From an uncultured Prevotella sp. (GTDB taxonomy: Bacteria > Bacteroidota > Bacteroidia > Bacteroidales > Bacteroidaceae), in the NCBI GenBank assembly GCA_946403845.1, contig CAMJBL010000002.1, forward strand, positions 62,001-126,000: 64,000 nt of DNA. The letters are read 5' to 3'. Within the stretch, counting starts at the first letter, position 1; each line of letters opens with the position of its first letter. The notes under the pieces were generated by a model. The model saw only the letters and a list, made by a program, of their open reading frames with translations, had not been told where the DNA came from and ran no database searches. Both the position numbers and the translations under genes were made by a program. Of the stretch, positions 43,384 to 52,392 are shown in pieces.

Positions 43384-43698
43384 GAATTCAAATCGCTTAT
43401 AGCTCAAATAGATAGCCGTTTTTTGAAACGTGATACACAATACATTGCGCCAGCAATACATTGTGCTGCAAAAAAGTTGTAACAATTTCAATAAAATGAC
43501 GGAAATAAGAGATCTCTTTTGTTCTGTCTTTGAAGTACTCGACCTCCATGATTATCCTGATTTTAAAAGGATTTAGTGCATTACGACTTTTTTCGTTACG
43601 ACTTTTTTCGTAATCGCCTGCAAGGAGGGAAGTTTTCTCAACAATTTCGATATTTGTACGAACTCGCAAAGAATTATTGATAGTTCGACAAAGGAGCG
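43384..43698. other. Gap with tandem 15-base hairpin repeat
   Basis: Holds two direct copies of TTACGACTTTTTTCG (43581-43610) that can each fold as TTACGA/TCGTAA with the next copy, and two copies of CAATACATTG (about 43438-43464). A minus-strand frame of 101 codons (43397-43702) overlaps the beta-flower stop by ATGA, but its middle is encoded by the tandem repeat and it matches nothing I know. I do not call it a gene. Confidence 0.4.
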
Positions 43699-44112
43699 TC
43701 AAAAGAGGTTGAAAAAGAACAATACAGCGGCGTATTTCGTATTGATGCCGCTGGCAGTTCCGACCCTCATGTTGTTGTTATTTCGCACCGTACCATCTTT
43801 CTCAATAGTGCCTAGACGCATATTGTTGTTATCACGAACAACACCATCAGAACTCACCGTGCCCAGGCGCATATTGTTTTTGTCTCTGATAGTGCCGTCT
43901 TTCTCAATAGTGCCAAGCCTCATGTTGTTTTGGTTCCTGATGGTTCCGTCATCATAGATCCTGCCAAGTAATGTGTTATTGGCATTGCGGATGGTGCCGT
44001 CTGACTCAACTTTGCCAAGCAGCATGTTATTGTTGTCGCGGAAAGACTGGGTATTCCCAACGTTAGCTGCGAACATCAACGTTAATAATGTGATAATCAG
44101 TTTGTACTTCAT
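43699..44112 (-). CDS. 5-fold beta-flower protein
   Basis: 137 residues with signal peptide (LIITLLTLMFAANVGNTQ). The mature chain consists of about six 17-residue units of the form DGTIRNxNNMRLGTIEK, each differing by a few residues, as in the secreted 5-fold beta-flower proteins of Bacteroides. The DNA repeats are about 51 bases long. It ends in a hydrophobic AAVLFFFNLF tail. Function unknown. Confidence 0.85.
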   Translation of the reverse strand: MKYKLIITLLTLMFAANVGNTQSFRDNNNMLLGKVESDGTIRNANNTLLGRIYDDGTIRNQNNMRLGTIEKDGTIRDKNNMRLGTVSSDGVVRDNNNMRLGTIEKDGTVRNNNNMRVGTASGINTKYAAVLFFFNLF

Positions 44113-44146
44113 GTTGCAAATATAATAAGTTTTTCTGAAACTCGGC

Positions 44147-45193
44147 TTATCGAGATATAAAAAGTTGGCGGATGTTGTGTTGGGCGACGTCTTTGCGCAT
44201 GGCTTCTTCGAGGGGAAGGTCAGGCGGGTTGATGCATTCCACGCGGGCGAAACCTGCTTCCAAGAGGTCTTCGCGATCGCTGATTCTGCCAGCTATCAGA
44301 CAGACGGGGACGCGTCCGGATTGCTCCAGAATGCCCATAGGCAGCTTGCCCATCAGCGTCTGACGATCGGCTGAGCCTTCACCAGTGATAATGAGGTCTG
44401 CATCTGCGACAAGATATTTGAAGCGGATGGTATCAAGCAGCAACTGGATACCAGACCTGCTTTCTGCATTGAGGTATTGCAAGAAGGCGTAACCAAGACC
44501 GCCTGCTGCGCCAGCACCAGGCATTTGTGAACGGTCGTAGCCGAAATGTTTGGCAGAAATATCTGCAAACTTTCTGGCCCGCTCGTCGAGGGCGAGTACC
44601 ATTTCTTGTGAGGCTCCCTTTTGTGGGGAGAAAACGTGGGCAGCGCCATTTTCGCCATAAAGCGGATTCTTGACGTCGGAGGCGATGGTAAACGTGACAT
44701 CCTTCAGGGCCTCGATGTCATCCCAAGAACCATGTTTTGCGAATGTATCTATCAGCGCTCTAAGCATGCCGATACCCGCATCGCTGGTTGCACTCCCACC
44801 AAGTCCGACGATGATGTGTTTGGCTCCTTTGCGGACGGCATCAGCCACCAGTTGGCCTGTGCCATAGCTCGTGGCCACCATCGGGTTGCGCTCTTCGTTT
44901 GTCAACAGGGTCAGACCACTGGCCTGAGCGATTTCTATCACAGCCAAGTCGTTGTGTAACAGATACTTCGCCATGACGGGCCGCGTCAGCGGGTCTCTTA
45001 CCGTCACTTCCTCCAACCTGCCTCCGATGGCAGCATGGAAGGCTTCCATATAGCCCTCGCCCCCATCGCTGACAGGCACTTCTATGATCTCTGCGTTAGG
45101 ATAAGCCTTGCGGATACCCTCCGCAGCAGCCTCGTTGGCTTCCTTAGAAGTGAGGCAGCCCTTGAATGAATCTATGGCAATAACGACCTTCAT
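44147..45193 (-). CDS. glxK: Glycerate kinase
   Basis: 348 residues; the family is usually 370-380, so it is slightly short. Phosphorylates D-glycerate (to 2-phosphoglycerate in this GckA/GlxK family). Motifs: VVIAIDSFKGCLTSKEANEA, PVSDGGEGYMEAFH, GLGGSATSDAGIGML, GAGAAGGLGYAF and TGEGSADRQTLMGKLP. The start codon lies only a few bases after a TATTTTTGC box (45197-45205, minus), nearly leaderless, and the gene is divergent from the MEMO-AMMECR1 gene. Confidence 0.95.
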   Translation of the reverse strand: MKVVIAIDSFKGCLTSKEANEAAAEGIRKAYPNAEIIEVPVSDGGEGYMEAFHAAIGGRLEEVTVRDPLTRPVMAKYLLHNDLAVIEIAQASGLTLLTNEERNPMVATSYGTGQLVADAVRKGAKHIIVGLGGSATSDAGIGMLRALIDTFAKHGSWDDIEALKDVTFTIASDVKNPLYGENGAAHVFSPQKGASQEMVLALDERARKFADISAKHFGYDRSQMPGAGAAGGLGYAFLQYLNAESRSGIQLLLDTIRFKYLVADADLIITGEGSADRQTLMGKLPMGILEQSGRVPVCLIAGRISDREDLLEAGFARVECINPPDLPLEEAMRKDVAQHNIRQLFISR

Positions 45194-45258
45194 GCTGCAA
45201 AAATACTAATAATTGATGGAATAATAACCACATCAACCAAAAAATATGTTCTGAATAT

Positions 45259-45290
45259 TTGGAAGTTTCGAAGATTATGGCTATTTTTGC
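45259..45290 (+). promoter_or_regulatory. Promoter of the AmmeMemoRadiSam operon
   Basis: TTGG, 19 bases, TATTTTTGC; the expected start point is only a few bases before the ATG at 45300, giving a nearly leaderless mRNA. Confidence 0.7.
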
Positions 45291-45299
45291 CTTCAAATC

Positions 45300-46799
45300 A
45301 TGCGAATCAAAACAATCATACTAATCCTAACAACCATGATGATGATGAATTGTGAAGGACAGACGTCGGCTCCAGTGGTGAGGCCGGCAACTCAGGCGGG
45401 AAGGTTTTACGATGCTAATCCCCAGCGGCTCAGCCACGAGGTGGACAGTTTTCTGGCGCTTCATGCCAAAGACAGAACGTATCAGGATGTGGCAGCGCTG
45501 ATTGTGCCCCATGCGGGTTACTATTTCTCTGGCAATGTGGCTGCTGCGGCCTATATGTCGTTGCCCAAGGACAAGACGTATAAGCGGATTTTCCTGTTGG
45601 GTCCCAGCCATCATGAGTGGTTGGACGGGGCCTCGGTGAATAGCGAGGCGGACTATTATGCGACGCCATTGGGACAGGTAAAGGTGGATCGCGAGATGGC
45701 GAAGAAACTTGTAACAACGGATTTAACGGATGACACGGATTCTTCAAGTGTCTTTTCCTACCGGCCTGAGGCGCATGATCGCGAGCATTGCCTCGAGGTG
45801 CAACTGCCGTTTCTGCAAAGACGGTTTGAGGAGGTGCCGCCTATCGTGCCCATTATCATTTCCACCAACGATTTCAAGAAACTGAAACGTATGGCAGAGA
45901 CGCTGAAGCCCTATTTCACGGATGAGAATCTCTTTATCGTGAGTAGCGACTTCTCCCACTATCCGTCGTATGAGGATGCCTGTAAGGTGGACGCCAAGAC
46001 AGGAAAGGCTGTGGAGAGTGGCGATGTGGAGGCGTTTATCGCTGCCATCGAGTCCAATGCCAAAAGCGGCATCCGCAATCTGGCAACGAGTGCCTGTGGC
46101 GGATTCCCTATCATCACGCTGATGCTGATGATGGACAAGGGTTATGAGGTGAAACATCTGCTCTATCAGAATTCTGGCGATATCGATGACCATGACCTGA
46201 GTCGGGTGGTGGGCTATCATGCCTTTACAATCCTCAGAGGTGAAGAAAAGGCCTTCTCGCTCTCCGACGAAGAGAAGAAAATGCTGAAGGAAATCGCCCT
46301 CACAAGTATTAAGGATAGCCTTGATGGTAAGGGTGTGGCGGCAGCAAATTTTACACTTTTCACTCTTCACTCTTCACTCAAAGAAAAGTGTGGCGCTTTC
46401 GTCTCGCTCCATAAACAGGGACGCTTACGGGGCTGTATCGGCCATTTCGGAGAGGATACGCCCTTGTATGAGATTGTGGCGGAGATGGCTCGGGCCGCTG
46501 CTTTCGAAGATCCTCGCTTTTCGCCTTTACATCGTGATGAGCTCGACGACATCGACATTGAAATCTCCGTCCTTACCCCTATGCGACGGATTCAGAGTCT
46601 GGATGAGTTCGAACTGCATCGACATGGCATCTATATCCGAAAGGGCTATCTTAGTGGCACGTTCCTGCCACAGGTGGCCGATGAGGTGAACTGGACGAAA
46701 GAGGAGTTTGTGGGACATTGCTCTCAGGACAAGGCCGGACTGGGCTGGGATGGCTGGCGCGATGCGGAGCTATATGTCTACGAAGCGATAGTTTTTTAA
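45300..46799 (+). CDS. AmmeMemoRadiSam system proteins B and A, fused (MEMO1-AMMECR1)
   Basis: 499 residues. Residues about 25-320: MEMO-like dioxygenase-fold domain (PATQAGRFYDANPQRL, VPHAGYYFSGNVAAAAY, GPSHHEWLDG, SSDFSHYPSYEDA). Residues about 340-499: AMMECR1 domain (CGAFVSLHKQGRLRGCIG, AAAFEDPRFSPL, LSGTFLPQVADE). A signal-like N-terminus (TIILILTTMMMMNCEG) could be a lipoprotein signal. The linker between domains (NFTLFTLHSSL) is encoded by a TTCACTC-repeat tract. It pairs with the radical SAM gene 38 bases downstream; the three families always travel together but their joint reaction is unsettled. Confidence 0.93.
   Translation: MRIKTIILILTTMMMMNCEGQTSAPVVRPATQAGRFYDANPQRLSHEVDSFLALHAKDRTYQDVAALIVPHAGYYFSGNVAAAAYMSLPKDKTYKRIFLLGPSHHEWLDGASVNSEADYYATPLGQVKVDREMAKKLVTTDLTDDTDSSSVFSYRPEAHDREHCLEVQLPFLQRRFEEVPPIVPIIISTNDFKKLKRMAETLKPYFTDENLFIVSSDFSHYPSYEDACKVDAKTGKAVESGDVEAFIAAIESNAKSGIRNLATSACGGFPIITLMLMMDKGYEVKHLLYQNSGDIDDHDLSRVVGYHAFTILRGEEKAFSLSDEEKKMLKEIALTSIKDSLDGKGVAAANFTLFTLHSSLKEKCGAFVSLHKQGRLRGCIGHFGEDTPLYEIVAEMARAAAFEDPRFSPLHRDELDDIDIEISVLTPMRRIQSLDEFELHRHGIYIRKGYLSGTFLPQVADEVNWTKEEFVGHCSQDKAGLGWDGWRDAELYVYEAIVF
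46344..46382 (+). repeat. Partial GGAGTGA-type arm in the MEMO-AMMECR1 linker
   Basis: TTTTACACTTTTCACTCTTC and following CACTC units resemble the right arm of the intergenic element at 11612-11640. The codon frame (ACT CTT CAC TCT) matches that of the rsmA copy (ACT CCT CAC TCC). It is translated into the domain linker. Confidence 0.55.
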
Positions 46800-46837
46800 A
46801 CGACAACGGATTTTACGGATTAAACGGAGCATCATAG

Positions 46838-47701
46838 ATGGAGTGTCGATATTATAAGGTGTCGGATGGGGATAGGGTAGAGTGTCTGCTCTGTCCGCAC
46901 CATTGTCAGATTGCCAATGGCAAGACGGGCATCTGTCGCAGTCGCAGGAATCATGATGGTGTGCTTGTCAGCGAGGTTTATGGCAAACCATGTTCGCTGG
47001 CCATCGATCCGATTGAGAAGAAACCGCTGTATCATTTCCATCCAGGTACGACATGCCTGTCCATCGCCTGTACAGGTTGTAATTTCCGTTGTCTGAACTG
47101 TCAGAATCATGAGATCTCGCAGGTCGCGCCAGAAGATGTCGGCCAGTATGACCTCTCGCCAGAGGCTGTCGTCAATCTTTGTCTGGAACACCATTGTCCA
47201 GGCATCGCCTACACCTATACCGAACCGCTCACCTACATAGAATATGTGACGGATACGGCCCGTCTGGCGCATGAAAAGGGCCTTTGGAATATCCTTGTGA
47301 CAGCTGGTTACGTGTGTCAGGAGCCGCTTGCCGACCTGTTGCCTTATCTTGATGCGGCCAATATCGACCTGAAATCATTCAGCGACGATATCTACCAACG
47401 TGTCAGTGGCGGTCGTCTGCTGCCTGTCCTCGATACGATTCTCGCCATGAGGGATGCGGGCGTATGGATCGAACTGACGAACCTCATCATTCCTACCGTT
47501 AACGACGATATGGACATGATTCGACGGATGTGCCAATGGCTCGTGGCCAATGGTCTGTCTGGAAATCCGCTTCATTTCAGCCGTTTCTTCCCCCGTTACA
47601 AGATGCAGGATATCTCTCCGACACCCCTTCCCACCCTAAAGGAAGCCCAGCGTATCGCCCAAGAAGAGGGCATCCGACTGGTGTATTTGGGGAATGTATA
47701 A
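46838..47701 (+). CDS. amrS: AmmeMemoRadiSam system radical SAM enzyme
   Basis: 287 residues, cytosolic, Fe-S. The radical SAM cluster motif C-x3-C-x2-C is in TGCNFRCLNCQN near residue 83, after an N-terminal Cys-rich segment (CLLCPHHCQI...GICRSR). Later motifs TYTEPLTYIEY, YLDAANIDLKSF and LTNLIIPTVND fit the PflA-like AmmeMemoRadiSam family. It follows the MEMO-AMMECR1 gene in one operon; the spacer holds a CGGATT repeat. Confidence 0.95.
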   Translation: MECRYYKVSDGDRVECLLCPHHCQIANGKTGICRSRRNHDGVLVSEVYGKPCSLAIDPIEKKPLYHFHPGTTCLSIACTGCNFRCLNCQNHEISQVAPEDVGQYDLSPEAVVNLCLEHHCPGIAYTYTEPLTYIEYVTDTARLAHEKGLWNILVTAGYVCQEPLADLLPYLDAANIDLKSFSDDIYQRVSGGRLLPVLDTILAMRDAGVWIELTNLIIPTVNDDMDMIRRMCQWLVANGLSGNPLHFSRFFPRYKMQDISPTPLPTLKEAQRIAQEEGIRLVYLGNV

Positions 47702-47735
47702 AAAATCCGTGTAATCTTTCGACTACACGGATTTT
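47702..47735. terminator. Bidirectional terminator
   Basis: AAAATCCGTGTA and TACACGGATTTT form a 12-base perfect stem between the convergent radical SAM and dnaK genes. Confidence 0.92.
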
Positions 47736-47756
47736 ATGATAGATGATAATCTAATC

Positions 47757-49670
47757 TTACTTGACCTCCTCGAAGTCAGCGTCCTGCACGTCCTGTGCAT
47801 TCTGACTGCCACCTTGGGCTTGCTGACCACCAGTGAACTGGTCACCGCCAGGCTGGCCGGCTGCGCCACTCTGCTGGTACATCTGCTGAGAAGCATTCTG
47901 CCAGGCAGCGTTGAGGGCTGCGATAGCTGAGTCGATGGCAGCGGTGTCGCCTGCCTTGTGGGCATCCTTCAGCTGCTGGAGGGCCTGCTCGATGGCGGGC
48001 TTGTACTGGGCAGGAATCTTGTCGCCCAGCTCCTGGAGCTGATTCTCTGTCTGGAAGATCATCGAGTCAGCCTGGTTCAGCTTGTCGACACGCTCACGCT
48101 CACGCTTGTCGTTCTCGGCATTCTGCTCGGCCTCGGCCTTCATGCGGTTGATCTCGTCCTGAGACAGACCTGACGAAGCCTCGATACGGATGGCCTGCTC
48201 CTTACCAGTGGCCTTATCCTTGGCAGAAACCTTGAGGATACCGTTGGCATCGATGTCGAAAGTAACCTCGATCTGAGGAATGCCACGACGGGCAGGAGCG
48301 ATACCAGTAAGGTTGAACTGGCCGATACTCTTGTTCTGAGCAGCCATCGGACGCTCACCCTGGAGTACGTGGATGGTCACCTCTGTCTGATTGTCAGCAG
48401 CAGTAGAGAACGTTTCACTCTTCTTGCAAGGAATGGTCGTGTTGGCCTCGATGAGCTTGGTCATCACACCACCCATGGTCTCGATACCCAGTGTCAGCGG
48501 GGTCACGTCGAGCAGTACGATGTCGCCTACGCCACCTTCCTTATTCAGGATGGCACCCTGGATAGCAGCACCAACGGCTACCACCTCGTCAGGGTTCACA
48601 CCCTTTGAAGGCTCCTTGCCAAAGTAGTTCTTCACCAGCGTCTGCACAGCAGGGATACGGCTTGAACCACCTACGAGGATCACCTCGTCGATATCGGCTG
48701 TGGTCAGCTTGGCATCTGCGATGGCCTTCTGACAGGGAGCCAGACAAGACTGGATGAGGTCGTGAGCCAGCTGCTCGAACTTAGCACGGGTCAGGGTCTT
48801 CACCAAGTGCTTGGGAATACCTGCTACAGGCATGATGTAGGGCAGGTTGATCTCAGTAGAGGTGCTTGACGACAGTTCGATCTTGGCCTTCTCGGCAGCC
48901 TCCTTCAGACGCTGCATAGCCATCGGGTCGTCCTTCAGGTTGGCACCCTCGTCGTTCTTGAACTCCTGAACGAGCCAGTCGATGATTACCTGGTCGAAGT
49001 CGTCACCACCCAGATGGGTATCACCATTGGTAGAGAGCACCTCGAACACACCACCGCCAAACTCGAGGATAGAGATATCGAATGTACCACCACCGAGGTC
49101 GAACACAGCGATCTTCATATCCTTGTTGGCCTTATCCACACCGTATGCCAAAGCAGCAGCTGTGGGCTCATTCACGATACGCTTCACGTTGAGGCCTGCA
49201 ATCTGACCAGCCTCCTTGGTAGCCTGACGCTGAGAGTCGGAGAAGTAGGCAGGTACGGTAATCACGGCATCTGTCACCTCCTGGCCGAGATAATCCTCAG
49301 CAGTTTTCTTCATCTTCTGCAGCACCATGGCGCTGATCTCCTGCGGGGTATACTTACGGCCGTTGATGTCGACACGGGGATAACCGCCCTCATTCACGAC
49401 AGTATAAGGTACGCGAGAAATCTCTTTCTCGGTCTGCTGCCAGTTCTCACCCATGAAACGCTTGATAGAGTAAACGGTATTCTTGGGGTTGGTGATGGCC
49501 TGACGCTTGGCAGGGTCACCGATCTTACGCTCACCGTTCTCAACAAATCCAACGACGGAGGGAGTCGTACGCTTACCCTCGCTGTTGGCAATTACTACTG
49601 GTTCGTTACCTTCGAATACGGCAACGCAACTGTTTGTAGTTCCTAAATCAATTCCAATAATTTTTCCCAT
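47757..49670 (-). CDS. dnaK: Chaperone DnaK (Hsp70)
   Basis: 637 residues, the normal length. ATPase domain: [40 protein letters not shown]. Substrate domain: [34 protein letters not shown]. The Gly/Gln-rich tail ends [11 protein letters not shown], matching the EEVD-like end of bacterial DnaK. No grpE or dnaJ is adjacent. A GTGCCAAAA inverted repeat lies 72-126 bases upstream. Confidence 0.99.
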   Translation of the reverse strand: MGKIIGIDLGTTNSCVAVFEGNEPVVIANSEGKRTTPSVVGFVENGERKIGDPAKRQAITNPKNTVYSIKRFMGENWQQTEKEISRVPYTVVNEGGYPRVDINGRKYTPQEISAMVLQKMKKTAEDYLGQEVTDAVITVPAYFSDSQRQATKEAGQIAGLNVKRIVNEPTAAALAYGVDKANKDMKIAVFDLGGGTFDISILEFGGGVFEVLSTNGDTHLGGDDFDQVIIDWLVQEFKNDEGANLKDDPMAMQRLKEAAEKAKIELSSSTSTEINLPYIMPVAGIPKHLVKTLTRAKFEQLAHDLIQSCLAPCQKAIADAKLTTADIDEVILVGGSSRIPAVQTLVKNYFGKEPSKGVNPDEVVAVGAAIQGAILNKEGGVGDIVLLDVTPLTLGIETMGGVMTKLIEANTTIPCKKSETFSTAADNQTEVTIHVLQGERPMAAQNKSIGQFNLTGIAPARRGIPQIEVTFDIDANGILKVSAKDKATGKEQAIRIEASSGLSQDEINRMKAEAEQNAENDKRERERVDKLNQADSMIFQTENQLQELGDKIPAQYKPAIEQALQQLKDAHKAGDTAAIDSAIAALNAAWQNASQQMYQQSGAAGQPGGDQFTGGQQAQGGSQNAQDVQDADFEEVK

Positions 49671-49741
49671 AATTCTTATTTTTTTTTAATTAATATTCGA
49701 TGAAAATTGGACATTTATCCGCAAAAAACCTTGCAAAGCAC

Positions 49742-49796
49742 GTGCCAAAACGCTTTTTTTTGCAGAAAAATGTTTTTTGTCACGTCATTTTGGCAC
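49742..49796. promoter_or_regulatory. GTGCCAAAA inverted repeat between dnaK and the next gene
   Basis: GTGCCAAAA (49742-49750) and TTTTGGCAC (49788-49796) are exact inverted copies 37 bases apart in the shared 180-base spacer of two divergent genes. The right arm contains TTGG, which is the -33 element of the plus-strand promoter (TATCTTTGC at 49816-49824). This suggests an operator or DNA loop; it is not the CIRCE sequence. Confidence 0.5.
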
Positions 49797-49851
49797 AAGT
49801 ATCAAATATTTTTTTTATCTTTGCACTCGAAATTGTACAATTTATAAAACC

Positions 49852-51282
49852 ATGGTAATGAAAAGAGCGATTTTGACAATGGGATTCGCCATGCTGATGA
49901 TGATGACGGTCTCAGCACAGGTGAACACCTACATCGTAAAGACCCGTACAGCCCAGCAGAAGGCTGTTGCTGCTCAGCAGGAAGCGAGCAAAGAGGTAGC
50001 TAGTCAGGCAGATGAGAATGCTCCCACAGACTTTATCAGTCAGAATTTCAAGTTCTACAGTCTTTGCGACTGGAAAGAGGGCATGAAATTCATGGTGATG
50101 CCTGAGAAGTATGACTTGATTGTAAGAACCTTCTGCGATGCCGCTACAGGCAAGGAGGTGAGCAGTATGTCACTCCGTCACAAGATTATGGTCTACAGAG
50201 GACATACTGTCAGTGCAGACGGCCATTCCCGTATGCATTTCCTCTGTCAGGATGAGAACAAGATGTATTATTTTGAAATCCCCAATGGTTCGTTCGACGA
50301 CTATTGCTATGGCAAGCTTGGTGTTCCCACACTGGCCTACCTGGGTGATGTGGATATTGCCAGAGAGAAGCTGATGGGCAAGAAACTCTACACCAAGGGC
50401 AGGATCTATCGTGTGGATACTGAGTACGATGGCGACGGCTATCGTGAGGTGAAGATGCCAAAGGATCTGTCTGTCACTGTGACACAGATTGGTGTCGGTA
50501 GCCGTAGCTTCCCCGTTAAGATCATTGTGGAAGACGAGAATGGTAATGAGTTCTATCAGACTTTCGCCCTGTCGAAGACCAATAGCGGTATGCGCGACGA
50601 TGAGTTTATCATGGATAGTCTGAAGCATACGTTCCCTGGCTCATTCGAGTTGCAGGATGCCATTATGGCAGTCAACAGAGACTTTACGACCTATATTGGC
50701 AAGACCATCCATACGGTGCAGGCTTCGAAGATGATGACCAAGGGTGACGGTAAGGATCGTACGGTGACGGTGCCTAAGATGACCACCTTCCGTGTGGATC
50801 AGGCACAGCGTCGTCCTGGTACGCCATTTGTCACTTTGTCACTCACCGAGATGGAGTCGCGTCGTCCTTATTACCGTGATGTCCTCTTCACGCATCCTGA
50901 CGACTTGGCAGAGCGTGATGTAAAACTGGAAGACTTCTTCGGTTATATCTTCGGTATGGGTGAGGGCGCAGAGCTCCAGACTACTCAGGAGGCTCGTGCC
51001 GCTATCCGTCAGGGACGTGTGATCCTTGGTATGACAGCGGATGAGGTGACACTCGCCATGGGTGAGGAGCCCAACGAGAGAGTACAGGCCAGCACTGGCA
51101 AGACAGACTGGATCTACTATCGTTCAAAAGGTAAGTCACTCTTCGTTCACTTCGGAAGAGACGGTCGTGTAGAGTCTTACGAAACAGGTTCTTCCACAAC
51201 CTCCAAGAAGACTACCGCCAAGAAGGGTTCTGCCAAGGCTGCTAAGCAGGCACAGAAAAAAGGAACTCCGATTGAGGATTAA
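49852..51282 (+). CDS. Exported protein with BamE/SmpA-like C-terminal domain, function unknown
   Basis: 476 residues from ATG 49852 (or 49858). Signal peptide (AILTMGFAMLMMMTVSAQ), a large central region without recognised motifs (RIYRVDTEYDGDGYREVKM, FYQTFALSKTNSGMRDDEF), then a short domain with GRVILGMTADEVTLAMGEEP and KGKSLFVHFGRDGRV that resembles BamE/SmpA-type folds. It ends in a Lys/Ala/Thr-rich tail (SKKTTAKKGSAKAAKQAQKK). The TATCTTTGC box places the transcript start about 20-25 bases before the ATG. Confidence 0.65.
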   Translation: MVMKRAILTMGFAMLMMMTVSAQVNTYIVKTRTAQQKAVAAQQEASKEVASQADENAPTDFISQNFKFYSLCDWKEGMKFMVMPEKYDLIVRTFCDAATGKEVSSMSLRHKIMVYRGHTVSADGHSRMHFLCQDENKMYYFEIPNGSFDDYCYGKLGVPTLAYLGDVDIAREKLMGKKLYTKGRIYRVDTEYDGDGYREVKMPKDLSVTVTQIGVGSRSFPVKIIVEDENGNEFYQTFALSKTNSGMRDDEFIMDSLKHTFPGSFELQDAIMAVNRDFTTYIGKTIHTVQASKMMTKGDGKDRTVTVPKMTTFRVDQAQRRPGTPFVTLSLTEMESRRPYYRDVLFTHPDDLAERDVKLEDFFGYIFGMGEGAELQTTQEARAAIRQGRVILGMTADEVTLAMGEEPNERVQASTGKTDWIYYRSKGKSLFVHFGRDGRVESYETGSSTTSKKTTAKKGSAKAAKQAQKKGTPIED

Positions 51283-51299
51283 TGGATAAAAGAAAAAAA

Positions 51300-51329
51300 G
51301 TAGGGGCCGCTCGATTGAGCGGCCCCTAC
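51300..51329. terminator. Bidirectional terminator
   Basis: GTAGGGGCCGCTC and GAGCGGCCCCTAC form a 13-base perfect stem with A and T runs on either side, between the convergent exported-protein gene and recA. Confidence 0.95.
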
Positions 51330-51334
51330 TTTTT

Positions 51335-52366
51335 TTAGTCTTTCTTGTCTGTGATAGCCTGCATGATCTTGGCTTCCAGTTCTTCGCAGAGTTCCGGGTT
51401 ATCTTTCAACAATGCCTTCACGACGTCGCGACCCTGACCTAATTTGGACGTTCCATAAGAGAACCAGGAACCGCTCTTCTTGATGATGTTGTACTCAACA
51501 CCCAGGTCTACAATCTCACCGACTTTTGAGATGCCCTCGCCAAAGGTGATTTCAAACTCTGCCTTGCGGAAGGGAGGTGCCACCTTGTTCTTGACGACCT
51601 TGACCTTCACCAGGTTTCCGATAGGTGTTTCGCCATCCTTCAACGTCTGGGACTTGCGGATATCCAGACGGACGGAAGCATAGAACTTCAGCGCATTACC
51701 ACCAGTCGTGGTCTCAGGATTGCCAAACATCACACCAATCTTCTCACGTAGCTGGTTGATGAAGATACAGGTGGTCTTGGTCTTTGAGATAGTGGAGGTC
51801 AGCTTACGCAGCGCCTGGCTCATCAGACGGGCCTGAAGACCTACAGACGAGTCGCCCATATCACCCTCGATTTCCTTCTTAGGAGTCAGCGCTGCCACAG
51901 AGTCGATGACGATGATGTCGATGGCGCTGGAACGGATCAGCTGGTCGGCTATCTCCAGAGCCTGCTCGCCATTGTCAGGCTGTGAGATGTAGAGTTCGTC
52001 GATATTCACGCCCAGGTTGGCTGCATAGAAACGGTCGAAGGCATGCTCAGCATCGATGAAGGCAGCGATACCACCAGCCTTCTGGCATTCTGCAATGGCA
52101 TGGATGGCCAATGTGGTCTTACCAGATGACTCAGGACCGAAGATCTCGATGATACGTCCCTTGGGATAGCCGCCTACACCAAGGGCAGCATTCAGTCCGA
52201 TACTACCAGTGGGGATCACTTCCACATTTTCGATTTTCTCTTCGCCCATACGCATGATGGAGCCTTTGCCGTAATCTTTTTCGATCTTGGCCATTGCTGC
52301 CTGCAGGGCCTTCAGCTTCTGCTGTTGCGGAGTCAGCTGCTCCGCAGATTCTTCTTTCTTTGCCAT
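51335..52366 (-). CDS. recA: Recombinase RecA
   Basis: 343 residues. Forms nucleoprotein filaments for strand exchange and repressor cleavage. Walker [26 protein letters not shown], Walker [17 protein letters not shown]2 loop [21 protein letters not shown]. The N-terminal [22 protein letters not shown] helix and a short C-terminus are as usual. No SOS box was recognised upstream. Confidence 0.99.
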   Translation of the reverse strand: MAKKEESAEQLTPQQQKLKALQAAMAKIEKDYGKGSIMRMGEEKIENVEVIPTGSIGLNAALGVGGYPKGRIIEIFGPESSGKTTLAIHAIAECQKAGGIAAFIDAEHAFDRFYAANLGVNIDELYISQPDNGEQALEIADQLIRSSAIDIIVIDSVAALTPKKEIEGDMGDSSVGLQARLMSQALRKLTSTISKTKTTCIFINQLREKIGVMFGNPETTTGGNALKFYASVRLDIRKSQTLKDGETPIGNLVKVKVVKNKVAPPFRKAEFEITFGEGISKVGEIVDLGVEYNIIKKSGSWFSYGTSKLGQGRDVVKALLKDNPELCEELEAKIMQAITDKKD

Positions 52367-52392
52367 AGCTTTAGAAATTTAAGAGTTAATAA

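Noticed and set aside
43397..43702. 101-codon minus-strand frame overlapping the beta-flower stop by ATGA
   Set aside because: The middle is encoded by a tandem DNA repeat, and no family or composition supports it. The ATGA overlap alone is weak.
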